DNA of 52,911 nt from an uncultured Ignavibacteria bacterium (lineage in GTDB: Bacteria; Bacteroidota; Ignavibacteria; Tepidaquicellales; Tepidaquicellaceae), in assembly GCA_937924675.1 (NCBI GenBank), contig CALEVL010000222.1, positions 1 to 52,911 of the forward strand, read 5' to 3'. Both the position numbers and the translations under genes were made by a program. Within the stretch, counting starts at the first letter, position 1, and each line of letters begins with the position of its first letter. This document shows, piece by piece, positions 34,785 to 43,036 of the stretch. A model generated the notes under the pieces. The model was not told the origin of the DNA, searched no databases, and saw only the letters and a list, made by a program, of their open reading frames with translations.

Positions 34785-37700
34785 TAGTTGTTCGCTCCCA
34801 AAAATTCTTTTTTTGCTTTTTCGTATTCTTCATTTGTAATAAGTCCTTCTTCAAGAGCTTCTTTGAATTCTTTCAATTTGTTTTTCGATACCCCAACTTG
34901 TTTAGAAATGAAAGCGTCTTCCGACTTTCCTGTTTCTGCAGATATTTCTGAAACTGATGACAATATCTCATCTACCTTAAGAACGCGCTTCAAACCGTCT
35001 CCAACCAAACGTGAAATATCTTCAGGGTGATTCTTCATGCGCACGACCTTTACTTCAAACTCAGTCCGCTCAATATTTGAGATCTTATCTTCAATTTCCT
35101 TGGCAAGACTTCTTAGGATCTTATACTGATATGTCTCAACCTTCTTCTTTGCGTCACCTGACATCTCAAACTCAGACGGCTTGTAAATATCATCATAATA
35201 AAATTCATAGATCGCCAGCATTTCGGCGAGTTTGTTAGCTTTGAAAAATTTTGCCTGGATTTCCTCTGCATCTTTAAGAATTCTGAATCTCAAAGCATCT
35301 TTCCCTTGTTCTTCAAAGAGCCTGTTTACCAGACGTGATTCTACGCCAAGCTGTTCAACTCTCTTTACGGTAATGCCTTCTTGCTTTGTGTATTTGTATA
35401 TTGCCTTTGATGACTCTGTTTCCGGAATAATATCAAACACTCCGAAGATCAATCCCATAAGATAGGCTTTATAAGCTTCATCAAGTCTTATTCTCTCCTC
35501 ATCATTCAATGGAATAATATCATGATAGATGAAGTAATTCTTGTTGATGTGAAGATCTACATTGTGATTCTGTGAAAGGTGCTTATAGTATTGCTTCATC
35601 TCCTCGGCAATAGTGTAGGAGTAGAAGAGAGGGAATCCAGCCCATTCAGAATAGAAGGTTATGCATGAATTGTCTGCGGAATCCTTAAACTCAACAGCAG
35701 AGCCGGCAATAGACTGGATCAGACTCTGAAATTTTTTGAATGAAGGACTGTCTGTCTTGATGCCGATGTAAAACTTCTTGGCAGACTCATCGAGTTTGAA
35801 ACTTCCCGGAATCTCCCTGGTCCTGATCCAAGGAAAGGCCTGACTAAGCATGCCTCTTATTTTGGATTCACTTCGTATCGGATCCTTTTCAAACAACATC
35901 TCGGTAATATTATAGTCTTCCTTGATCCCGTCAAATTGTTTCCTTGCAAATGCCAGCATCTTGTTCTCAATAATCTGTGCGTCTCGCTCACGAAGTATAT
36001 TCACAATGTCTGTAACATCTGAGGCACCAAGTTCTTTCAGAAGTCGATTAGACAGATTACTGATCTTCTCCGTTTCAGCAGCACCGGTGCCAATGTATCT
36101 GTTATAGTATTCGGATTCAACTTCATCGGGTTCATAAACCTGCATGTTGAAACTTGTTTCCTGTTTTGTAATGAAGTAATTGTACTTCCTCCTGAAGTTA
36201 TTCTTCAGCACTCCAAGATTTCCGGTGAGTTTGTTAAGGTCAGCGATCAGTCCAGTCGAAACTATCTTGTCTGTAGCGGATTTCTCTTTTGTCTCGATCA
36301 AAGCAAGTATCCTCAGGCATATTTCTCGCGCATAATATCTCGACTTGAGCTTCACCATCGAATTGTAATATTCTTCCATGATCGACAATGCCTTTTCAAG
36401 CGTGCCTGTCATTGCAGTCTTTCTCAATACATTCAGCTTTGAGCGGGTCTCGTCTTCTTTCAACTCCTGAAACTGTTTCCTGAAATCTGCATCAAGACGT
36501 GTTACAACAGTCTGAAGGTCTTTAATTTCCTTTTCGTATTTTGGGATATAATCAAAATTCCCGTCTGTCAGAACAAACTGAAGCCTTCTGAGCAGATTGA
36601 TTGCATAGAACACTCCGCGTGTAGAATCATTCACTAAACCGTTTATCTTCTTCTCAAGCGCACCTATGTGACTTCTCTCCCTGTCTCCCACAATGTTCAT
36701 GATAGTTCCGGACCTGTTTGAAAAGATCTGTGACATGAACATTCCTTGTCTGCCTACGTCATTATCATCCTTGAAGTTTGTATCAAACTTCATCTTTTCA
36801 CTTAGCAGATATGATGTCCAGTTTGAACCTCTCTTACCGCTTACAAGATCATTCTGAAGCTGTGTCAGGAAGCTTTTGATGTTTGACTGTATAGATGACT
36901 TTTCGCCGCTTCTGTAAAGTGAGTCAAGCAGTTGAAACTTATTCTTTGATTCCAGCAATCCCAGCTCGGGCAGAAATTCATTTATGAGGTAGTTATCTAC
37001 TTCACTCTGCGAACCTTCAGCATAGGTCAGATAGTAGTTGACGATCTCTTCGCAAAGTTTGTATGCACATGAAATGACAATCCTGTCAATCGGATATGAG
37101 ATCGTCGCTTGTCCCAGGCTTGAATACTTTCTTGAGAATGTATTGTCGGTAATTGAGTTGTCATCGGGCCATAGTCGCTGTTTATACTGTACGAGATTTA
37201 CCCGAACTCCTCTTTTGTAGTTGGCAAAATCAGAATTCGAAAAATCGTTGAAGATCGTATCGGCAAGCATCTTGTAAATGTCCTTGTTATTCTGATCGGA
37301 CAGAGAGAGGTTTTTCGAATTCTCCCCATCGATTATATAGGTGTCATCATACACACCCGGCTGAAATTTGAAGTGCTCATTCTTCTTCCATGAGACTTCG
37401 AACGGATTCTTCAGGTTGTAATACTCAAACTCTTTGAGAGCAGCGTAACCATTTGCAAAGACTCTTTCCTTGCCATATGATTGATAGATCTTTGGTAATA
37501 CAACATAGCATGAAGAAACGGCCTGATTTCTGAAAATGCTTCTGATAAGAAATCCCATATCGAGAAGCATGCCGGAGCCGGTTCCGCCGCTGACTGAAGT
37601 GATCACATATACATTGACCTTGTCTGTATTTACATTCTTAATCTTATGAATGTCCTTAACCTGGTTGATCGATTTGGAATCCGTGATTCTTGACTTCGCC

Positions 37701-38191
37701 GAGGTAAGCTTTGAAACGATCTCATCATAATTGTGAAAAAATGCAAGACGGGCTGCAGGCCTTATCTGACCTGCTCCTGTATTCATAGTCCCAAGCTTTG
37801 CAATCTCGCCTGTTGTACTCAGCCATTCCTTTACATGTGGAACATCCTGAATTCTATAAATATAATCTGATGGATTTACCGGATTGAAAATTTTCTCTGA
37901 TGGCTGGAAATCAATTTCATTAATAAGATAGTCCCGTTCACGAGCAATTCCGCTTTCCTCCGAAGGAGCATTATCCGTGTCGATATATAGATATGATAAA
38001 ATGGGAAATTCCTGAATTGATCCGTATTTTTCTACAAACTGTCTGCGCAGTCTTAGCATGACCTCTTTTCCTGTGCCGCCAAGTCCTATGATGATTGTCG
38101 GCATGAGTTCCTGTGTCTTCAGATCCAGCTTTTCCTTAACTGCCAGATCCATAATGAGTCCCGGATTCTCTATGTTTCCTTGGGTGCTCAA
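34784..38191 (-). CDS. Very large tubulin-like protein with C-terminal SHOCT-like hairpin
   Basis: 1135 residues. The tubulin/FtsZ-like part is at the N-terminus: GLGGTGKEV (36-44), YIDTDNA (69-75), GAGQIRPAARLAF (139-151) and SVSGGTGSGM (199-208), the equivalent of the GGGTGSG nucleotide loop. This corresponds to the tubulin-like family known from domain databases (Tubulin_2), whose function is largely unknown. A long region of unrecognised, partly coiled-coil sequence follows. Near the C-terminus LEEGLITNEEYEKAKKEFLG resembles a SHOCT motif. The start is TTG with GGAGGT three bases before it; a perfect 10-bp palindrome lies just upstream at 38203-38212. It follows a FabL-like gene by 50 bp and overlaps the FmdB-like gene by one base. 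Confidence 0.85.
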   Translation of the reverse strand: MSTQGNIENPGLIMDLAVKEKLDLKTQELMPTIIIGLGGTGKEVMLRLRRQFVEKYGSIQEFPILSYLYIDTDNAPSEESGIARERDYLINEIDFQPSEKIFNPVNPSDYIYRIQDVPHVKEWLSTTGEIAKLGTMNTGAGQIRPAARLAFFHNYDEIVSKLTSAKSRITDSKSINQVKDIHKIKNVNTDKVNVYVITSVSGGTGSGMLLDMGFLIRSIFRNQAVSSCYVVLPKIYQSYGKERVFANGYAALKEFEYYNLKNPFEVSWKKNEHFKFQPGVYDDTYIIDGENSKNLSLSDQNNKDIYKMLADTIFNDFSNSDFANYKRGVRVNLVQYKQRLWPDDNSITDNTFSRKYSSLGQATISYPIDRIVISCAYKLCEEIVNYYLTYAEGSQSEVDNYLINEFLPELGLLESKNKFQLLDSLYRSGEKSSIQSNIKSFLTQLQNDLVSGKRGSNWTSYLLSEKMKFDTNFKDDNDVGRQGMFMSQIFSNRSGTIMNIVGDRERSHIGALEKKINGLVNDSTRGVFYAINLLRRLQFVLTDGNFDYIPKYEKEIKDLQTVVTRLDADFRKQFQELKEDETRSKLNVLRKTAMTGTLEKALSIMEEYYNSMVKLKSRYYAREICLRILALIETKEKSATDKIVSTGLIADLNKLTGNLGVLKNNFRRKYNYFITKQETSFNMQVYEPDEVESEYYNRYIGTGAAETEKISNLSNRLLKELGASDVTDIVNILRERDAQIIENKMLAFARKQFDGIKEDYNITEMLFEKDPIRSESKIRGMLSQAFPWIRTREIPGSFKLDESAKKFYIGIKTDSPSFKKFQSLIQSIAGSAVEFKDSADNSCITFYSEWAGFPLFYSYTIAEEMKQYYKHLSQNHNVDLHINKNYFIYHDIIPLNDEERIRLDEAYKAYLMGLIFGVFDIIPETESSKAIYKYTKQEGITVKRVEQLGVESRLVNRLFEEQGKDALRFRILKDAEEIQAKFFKANKLAEMLAIYEFYYDDIYKPSEFEMSGDAKKKVETYQYKILRSLAKEIEDKISNIERTEFEVKVVRMKNHPEDISRLVGDGLKRVLKVDEILSSVSEISAETGKSEDAFISKQVGVSKNKLKEFKEALEEGLITNEEYEKAKKEFLGANN

Positions 38192-38202
38192 TTTACCTCC
38201 AT

Positions 38203-38212
38203 TAACGCGTTA
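38203..38212. promoter_or_regulatory. 10-bp palindrome before the tubulin-like gene
   Basis: TAACGCGTTA, perfectly self-complementary, lies 12 bp upstream of the TTG start, directly behind the GGAGGT ribosome-binding site. The GC core is unusual in this AT-rich gap. It may be an operator or a chance sequence. Confidence 0.25.
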
Positions 38213-38241
38213 GTGATTGAAATTTTTCTTTAAGATGAGGA

Positions 38242-39039
38242 TCAGAGCTCAACCACACTTTCGCCGCCGTCAAGATTAATAATATTGCCTGTCATCCAGT
38301 GTGAATCATTCTTGTAATTATCAACTATGAATCCGCCAATTTCTTGAGGTTTGGTAAGACGCTTGTCCGGATTTCTCTGAAGTGCATTGTCAATTATCTT
38401 CTGACTGTTAGGAATCTTTCTCAAAGCAGGTGTGTCAGTTACTCCTGCGCGAATAGCATTTACTGCAATACCTCTGTGTCCAAGTTCCATAGCAAGCTGT
38501 CTGATATATGATTCAAGGCATGCTTTTGCAGCTGATACAATTCCGTAATATTCAATCTGTCTGGAACCTCCTGAGGATGTCATACCGTAGATCTTTCCGC
38601 CCCTTTTCATGAGTTTATTTACGATCAACTCCTGTGTCCAGTAAACGATACTGTTGCCCATAACATCAAGCGTCATTTCAATTTGCTTCTGATTGGCCGC
38701 TTCATTAGGATCATCGGCTATCAATGGCTTCAATGTACCGAAAGCAAGAGAATGAACCATTACCTTGATCGAAGCATCATCGCCTGCTTCAGAAATTGTC
38801 TTCTTAACTTGTGCTATTATTTCGCCCCTCTTTACTGCATCAGCAGCATTCACATTGAAAAACTGCACGCTCACGCCTTTTGCCTTAATGTCTTCAATCA
38901 GTTTCTCAACATCCGGCATTGTGGTAGCTCTGTCTAAGTGAACTCCAAAAATATTGACTCCGTCACCGGCCAGGGCCAGCGAGATTTCTTTCCCAAATCC
39001 ACTCGATGCTCCAAGGATCAATGCATAGTTCTTATTCAT
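38242..39039 (-). CDS. SDR-family enoyl-ACP reductase (FabL-like)
   Basis: A 265-residue short-chain dehydrogenase. NAD(P)-binding start MNKNYALILGASSGFGKE, and the active-site segment YYGIVSAAKACLESY where the second Tyr is seven positions before Lys (Y-x6-K). That spacing is typical of enoyl-acyl-carrier-protein reductases (FabI/FabL) rather than of classical YxxxK SDRs. The C-terminal GNIINLDGGESVVEL is standard. The likely reaction is the last reduction of each fatty-acid elongation cycle, which fits the accB-accC genes upstream in the same operon. An SDR of other specificity cannot be excluded. Confidence 0.75.
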   Translation of the reverse strand: MNKNYALILGASSGFGKEISLALAGDGVNIFGVHLDRATTMPDVEKLIEDIKAKGVSVQFFNVNAADAVKRGEIIAQVKKTISEAGDDASIKVMVHSLAFGTLKPLIADDPNEAANQKQIEMTLDVMGNSIVYWTQELIVNKLMKRGGKIYGMTSSGGSRQIEYYGIVSAAKACLESYIRQLAMELGHRGIAVNAIRAGVTDTPALRKIPNSQKIIDNALQRNPDKRLTKPQEIGGFIVDNYKNDSHWMTGNIINLDGGESVVEL

Positions 39040-39095
39040 GTAAACTGCTAAGTTAGTTGGCGAAATAGTTTAAAAGACAGGTAAAACGTGCAAAA

Positions 39096-39632
39096 TTACT
39101 TTGATTTGAGGGCGATTATAGTCATAATCAAACTTATTATAAACAGAAAAATCATAACAATCATGAATGATGCAATTGTCCAGAAACCTGCAACAAGACC
39201 CCAGATGATGAACAGCCAAATGATTGTTACAATAAAGAAAAGATTCCAGCTAAGCAGAAGCGATTGCCTTGTGGATTTTTTCTTGTGGAATGTCTTGAAT
39301 AATGTGATCACAAATATAAAAAAGAACAGTGCAAGTCCTAGTACAGACAGCAGAATGTAAACGAACAGCTTTGTATTTGTCATTACATTTTCCTGAGACT
39401 GATCAGCGATCAAGGAATCAGCAGGTCTGACGGTATCGATAACGGACTGAACAGGTGGTGCATTTTGTTGAATGGACGTATCGATCTGAAGCCCTTTAGA
39501 ACTAGTATCCTTTGCAATGCCTGAAACTGTTGAACTTACAGTATCTTGCGAGAAGGACTTATATGAAGAAATGCTTATCAACGAAAGCACAGCTATTACA
39601 AGAAATAACTTTACTACTGTAAGTATGTTCAT
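39096..39632 (-). CDS. Small membrane protein of unknown function
   Basis: About 178 residues from the ATG at 39632, which has AGGA upstream and lies 10 bases beyond the accC stop; the open frame continues upstream into accC. A signal/anchor segment (ILTVVKLFLVIAVLSLISISSY) is followed by a Ser/Thr/Asp-rich extracytoplasmic stretch. Two or three membrane helices follow (TKLFVYILLSVLGLALFFFIFVITLF and LLLSWNLFFIVTIIWLFIIWGLV...). Not recognised. It sits between accC and a FabL-like gene. Confidence 0.65.
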   Translation of the reverse strand: MNILTVVKLFLVIAVLSLISISSYKSFSQDTVSSTVSGIAKDTSSKGLQIDTSIQQNAPPVQSVIDTVRPADSLIADQSQENVMTNTKLFVYILLSVLGLALFFFIFVITLFKTFHKKKSTRQSLLLSWNLFFIVTIIWLFIIWGLVAGFWTIASFMIVMIFLFIISLIMTIIALKSK

Positions 39633-39642
39633 AAATGAAATC

Positions 39643-40983
39643 CTATTCACCTTTCTTGAGATTATCAATGAAGCCCGTATCATATTCGTTATTTATGAAA
39701 TCCTGATTTGTCATGATCATTTGATGAAAGGGGATTGTGGTCTTTATTCCTTCAACGATGAACTCATCCAAAGCCCTAAGCATTTTTCTTATTGCTTCTT
39801 CCCTTGTTTCAGCATGCGTTATCAGTTTGCCAATCAATGAATCATAAAAAGGAGGGATATTGTATCCTGTATAACAATGAGTATCTACTCTTACTCCCGG
39901 TCCGCCGGGCTGGTTGAACGCCGTTATCATTCCGGGAGATGGCCTGAAGCCGTTTTCCGGATCCTCAGCATTAATCCTGCACTCCATTGAGTGTCCAGTA
40001 AATTTTATTTTTTTCTTGCTGATCTTCTCGCCGTTGGCAATTCTGATCTGTTCCCGTATCAGATCCGTGCCGGTAATCATCTCTGTTACAGGATGTTCAA
40101 CCTGAATCCGCGTATTCATTTCCATGAAATAAAAATCCTTATTTGAATCAACAAGGAATTCGATAGTTCCGGCCCCGAGATAGTTGACTGATTTGGCTCC
40201 GAGTATTGCAGCCGAAGACATTCTTTCTCTTGTTGCTTCATCTATGATTGGCGAAGGGGATTCCTCAATAAGTTTCTGATGTCTTCTTTGTATTGAGCAA
40301 TCTCTTTCCCCAAGGGAAATAATATTCCCATGCTTATCTCCGAGAATCTGAATCTCCACATGCCGTGGTTTATCAATAAACTTTTCCAGATAAACATCAT
40401 CATTTCCAAATGAACTCTGAGCTTCGTTCTTTGCAGTAATAAATGCATTCTCAAATTGGTCGGCACTTCTGACAATACGCATACCCTTTCCGCCGCCTCC
40501 GGCTGATGCCTTTATCATTACAGGATATCCAATTCCGTCTGCAATTTCCTGAGCTTCAACAATATCGTGAATAACGCCGTCACTTCCGGGAACAACAGGC
40601 ACTCCTGCGGCTTTCATTGTATCTTTTGCAAAAGATTTGTTGCCCATAGATGTTATCATATCAGGCAATGGCCCAACGAAATTCAGCTTGGAATCCAGGC
40701 AAATTTCAGCGAACTCGGCATTCTCTGCAAGGAAACCATAGCCGGGATGAATTGCATCAGAACTGGTAATGGAAGCCGCTGACAGCAGTCTGGGAATATT
40801 GAGATAACTTTCTTTTGAAGAAGAACCTCCAATGCAGACAGCTTCATCAGCAAATCTCACATGAAGAGAATCTTTATCAGCATCTGAATAAACTGCTACT
40901 GTTTTGATTCCCATTTCTTTGCAGGTCCTGATAATTCTGAGGGCGATCTCGCCCCTGTTAGCTATGAGTAATTTTTTTATCAT
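39643..40983 (-). CDS. accC: Acetyl-CoA carboxylase, biotin carboxylase subunit
   Basis: 446 residues, ATP-grasp fold. It carboxylates biotin on AccB using bicarbonate and ATP, the first half of malonyl-CoA formation. Segments MIKKLLIANRGEIALRIIRTCKEMGI, KASAGGGGKGMRIV, FMEMNTRIQVEHPVTEMITG and the C-terminal GKLITHAETREEAI are diagnostic. It follows accB by 50 bp; the carboxyltransferase subunits are not in the window. Confidence 0.97.
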   Translation of the reverse strand: MIKKLLIANRGEIALRIIRTCKEMGIKTVAVYSDADKDSLHVRFADEAVCIGGSSSKESYLNIPRLLSAASITSSDAIHPGYGFLAENAEFAEICLDSKLNFVGPLPDMITSMGNKSFAKDTMKAAGVPVVPGSDGVIHDIVEAQEIADGIGYPVMIKASAGGGGKGMRIVRSADQFENAFITAKNEAQSSFGNDDVYLEKFIDKPRHVEIQILGDKHGNIISLGERDCSIQRRHQKLIEESPSPIIDEATRERMSSAAILGAKSVNYLGAGTIEFLVDSNKDFYFMEMNTRIQVEHPVTEMITGTDLIREQIRIANGEKISKKKIKFTGHSMECRINAEDPENGFRPSPGMITAFNQPGGPGVRVDTHCYTGYNIPPFYDSLIGKLITHAETREEAIRKMLRALDEFIVEGIKTTIPFHQMIMTNQDFINNEYDTGFIDNLKKGE

Positions 40984-41033
40984 TGTAGAATGGTTGGCAG
41001 GATTTTCAAGAGAGACATTTCCGATTGAGTTAC

Positions 41034-41528
41034 TCAGAATTTCTCAATATGAAAAAGCGGCTGATTGTATTCAACAGGTTGTCCGTTTTCAACAAGAATC
41101 TTTACGATCTTACCTGATACATCTGATTCAATTTCATTCATAAGTTTCATTGCTTCAATTATGCACAAAACAGCTCCGGGGGAAACTGTACTGCCTACAT
41201 TTACATAAGGATCAGCATCAGGAGATGGTGCTCTGTAAAATGTTCCAACCATAGGAGACTTCACTTCAAAAATATTCTCACTCTTCGAGGCATCGGTTGA
41301 TAACTCTTCCTTCTTCTGATCGGACTGCGGTTTTGCTTGAAGCTCATTGGTTGTGACTTGAGGAATACTTTGCGGGATAACTGTCACAGGCGCCATGCCA
41401 GCTGTTACTTTGGGTCTTGGCTTGGACAATCTCAGACGTGTTCCTTCTTCTTCGATTTCCAGTTCTGCAACATCGCTGGAGTCAAGAAGTTTTATGATCC
41501 TCTTAAGATAGTTTATATCCATTTTCAT
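41034..41528 (-). CDS. accB: Acetyl-CoA carboxylase biotin carboxyl carrier protein
   Basis: A 164-residue BCCP. The C-terminal biotinyl domain holds the EAMKLMNE motif with the biotinylated Lys128. An N-terminal segment (YLKRIIKLLDSSDVAELEIEEEGTRLRLSK) and a Pro/Gln-rich linker precede it, the usual layout. It lies 37 bp after efp, in the order efp-accB-accC common in Bacteroidetes and Chlorobi. Confidence 0.97.
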   Translation of the reverse strand: MKMDINYLKRIIKLLDSSDVAELEIEEEGTRLRLSKPRPKVTAGMAPVTVIPQSIPQVTTNELQAKPQSDQKKEELSTDASKSENIFEVKSPMVGTFYRAPSPDADPYVNVGSTVSPGAVLCIIEAMKLMNEIESDVSGKIVKILVENGQPVEYNQPLFHIEKF

Positions 41529-41565
41529 GGCAAATTCTTTATTTTGAAGTTGGAGGAAATTTGGG

Positions 41566-42129
41566 TCAGGCCTTTGCCCTTTCTATGTATTCGCCTGTTC
41601 TGGTGTCGACTCTTACGACATCACCTTCATTTATGAAGAGTGGTGCATTTACGGTTGCGCCTGTTTCAAGAATGACCTGCTTCGATGCTCCTGTTGCTGT
41701 ATCTCCTTTAACTCCCGGAGGAGCAGTTACAACTTTTAAGTAAACATGCGGAGGAATCTCTGCTGAAAGAGGTCTTGAATTATGGGAATATATCTGTATG
41801 ATCTCTCCTTCCTTAAGGTAACTTCCACCCTTGCCAATGATGTCACCGGAAATGGTAACTTGGTCATACGTTTCACTGTCCATAAACACATAATCTTCGT
41901 TATCTTTATAAAGAAACTGGAAATCGCCGGATTCTAATCTCTCAATCTGAATTTCTTCACCGGAACGGAATCTGTTTTCAATGGTCTTTCCGTTCTTTAG
42001 ATTTCGGAGCTTAACTTGATAAAAAGCCCTGAGGTTACCGGGAGTTCTGTGTTCAACGGATACAACGGAATGCAGATCGTTGTTATAATTGATGATAACT
42101 CCTGTTTTTAGGTCTGAAGTTGATGCCAT
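41566..42129 (-). CDS. efp: Elongation factor P with a PGNLRAF loop
   Basis: 187 residues from the ATG at 42129 (MASTSDLKTGVIINYNNDLHSVV); in-frame sequence further upstream runs through the promoter and is not conserved. EF-P relieves ribosome stalling at proline stretches. The three-domain layout is visible, ending FINEGDVVRVDTRTGEYIERAKA. The tip of the first-domain loop reads HRTPGNLRAFYQV: the residue aligned with E. coli Lys34 is Asn32, so the lysine that is modified in E. coli is absent. No modification gene (epmA/epmB or earP) is present in the window. Confidence 0.95.
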   Translation of the reverse strand: MASTSDLKTGVIINYNNDLHSVVSVEHRTPGNLRAFYQVKLRNLKNGKTIENRFRSGEEIQIERLESGDFQFLYKDNEDYVFMDSETYDQVTISGDIIGKGGSYLKEGEIIQIYSHNSRPLSAEIPPHVYLKVVTAPPGVKGDTATGASKQVILETGATVNAPLFINEGDVVRVDTRTGEYIERAKA

Positions 42130-42163
42130 TAAATGAATTAAAATTGATTTACTAGAATTTGGA

Positions 42164-42192
42164 AAAATAGGCATTCCCATAGGCAAAATCAA
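42164..42192 (-). promoter_or_regulatory. Candidate promoter for efp-accB-accC
   Basis: On the minus strand, TTGATT at 42192-42187, 17 bp, TATTTT at 42169-42164. The start site would lie about 25-30 bp before the efp ATG. The remaining gap up to 42303 is AT-rich with nothing else that I can name. Confidence 0.4.
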
Positions 42193-42303
42193 TTTAATGT
42201 TGAGTAGAAATTGACAATTTTACGCCAAATATGATTCATTTTTGAGCAAAAACCAAGAGAATACAAATGTTTTTGAGTAATTTTCCTTGTTATGCATTAG
42301 GAA

Positions 42304-42804
42304 TCATACTGTCTTTCCGCCATCGGCCTTAATTAGCCATGTAAGCTGGCCTGAATGCATTGGTTCATGTCTGATAGCATGAATTATGACATTTCTTTTG
42401 CTTTTTGAACCTCCAAATGCATGTCCCAAATGATTATCACTTTCGAGATCTTCCGCAGAAAGATTTCCAATAATCTCCGTAGCTTTTCCGTGAATACTGT
42501 CAAGAGTCTGCAGCAGTGCGCCCATTTCAGGCCTTGTTTTAACTTGAGAGGGATTTGAGCCAAATTCATATTCATTGAGCCATGAGATCTCCGCGTCGGT
42601 ATTACCAACAGAATTCAGGATGAGCATATTTTCGCTCCATGCAAGATGTGAGACTATCCAATGAGCTGTATTCATCCCTATTCCATTAAGTTCAAAGGAC
42701 TTGTGAATGTCAATGTTACCAAGGTTTCCTATGAAGAATTTTGTAAGAGATCTGACATTCTTGTAAACATTTAAAAGAATTTCCGCTTCTGATTTGTTAT
42801 GCAT
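42304..42804 (-). CDS. DinB-like four-helix protein
   Basis: 166 residues of the DinB/YfiT-like helical bundle group. A histidine triad suitable for metal binding is visible: HWIVSHLAWSE in the middle and HAIRHEPMHSGQL near the C-terminus, the typical HxxxHxGQ end. Such proteins are often thiol-dependent transferases or stress-induced. The C-terminal stretch LIKADGGKTV is short. Stands alone between efp and gap, on the minus strand; its promoter is not clear. Confidence 0.7.
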   Translation of the reverse strand: MHNKSEAEILLNVYKNVRSLTKFFIGNLGNIDIHKSFELNGIGMNTAHWIVSHLAWSENMLILNSVGNTDAEISWLNEYEFGSNPSQVKTRPEMGALLQTLDSIHGKATEIIGNLSAEDLESDNHLGHAFGGSKSKRNVIIHAIRHEPMHSGQLTWLIKADGGKTV

Positions 42805-42971
42805 ATGATTATGTTTTTTTAGATTCTACGAGTGCTTTCCATTTAAGATTCCTAATGAAATTAATTTTAACAATCCAATTTCATTGAATCAAAGAATACA
42901 GATTACCATCAGATCAGGTGGTTCAATTCAGAAAAAAGAGAATTTTCTTTTTTCAAGCATGGAAATGTAAA

Positions 42972-43000
42972 TTGAAACTCAAAGCAGTATTGAGTAATTT
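42972..43000 (+). promoter_or_regulatory. Candidate promoter for gap
   Basis: TTGAAA at 42972-42977, 17 bp, TAATTT at 42995-43000. The start site would be about 30 bp before the ATG at 43037, which has GGAGG just upstream. It lies in the 232-bp divergent region 42805-43036. Confidence 0.45.
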
Positions 43001-43036
43001 TATAGATTAAAAACAAAAACGGATTACGGAGGAAAA

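Noticed and set aside
42130..42192. Longer EF-P from an upstream start
   Set aside because: Covers the promoter boxes at 42164-42192; the ATG at 42129 yields the canonical EF-P N-terminus.
42211..42216. TTGACA on the plus strand in the efp/DinB gap
   Set aside because: The -10 position 17 bp on reads ATTCAT, and both flanking genes are on the minus strand.
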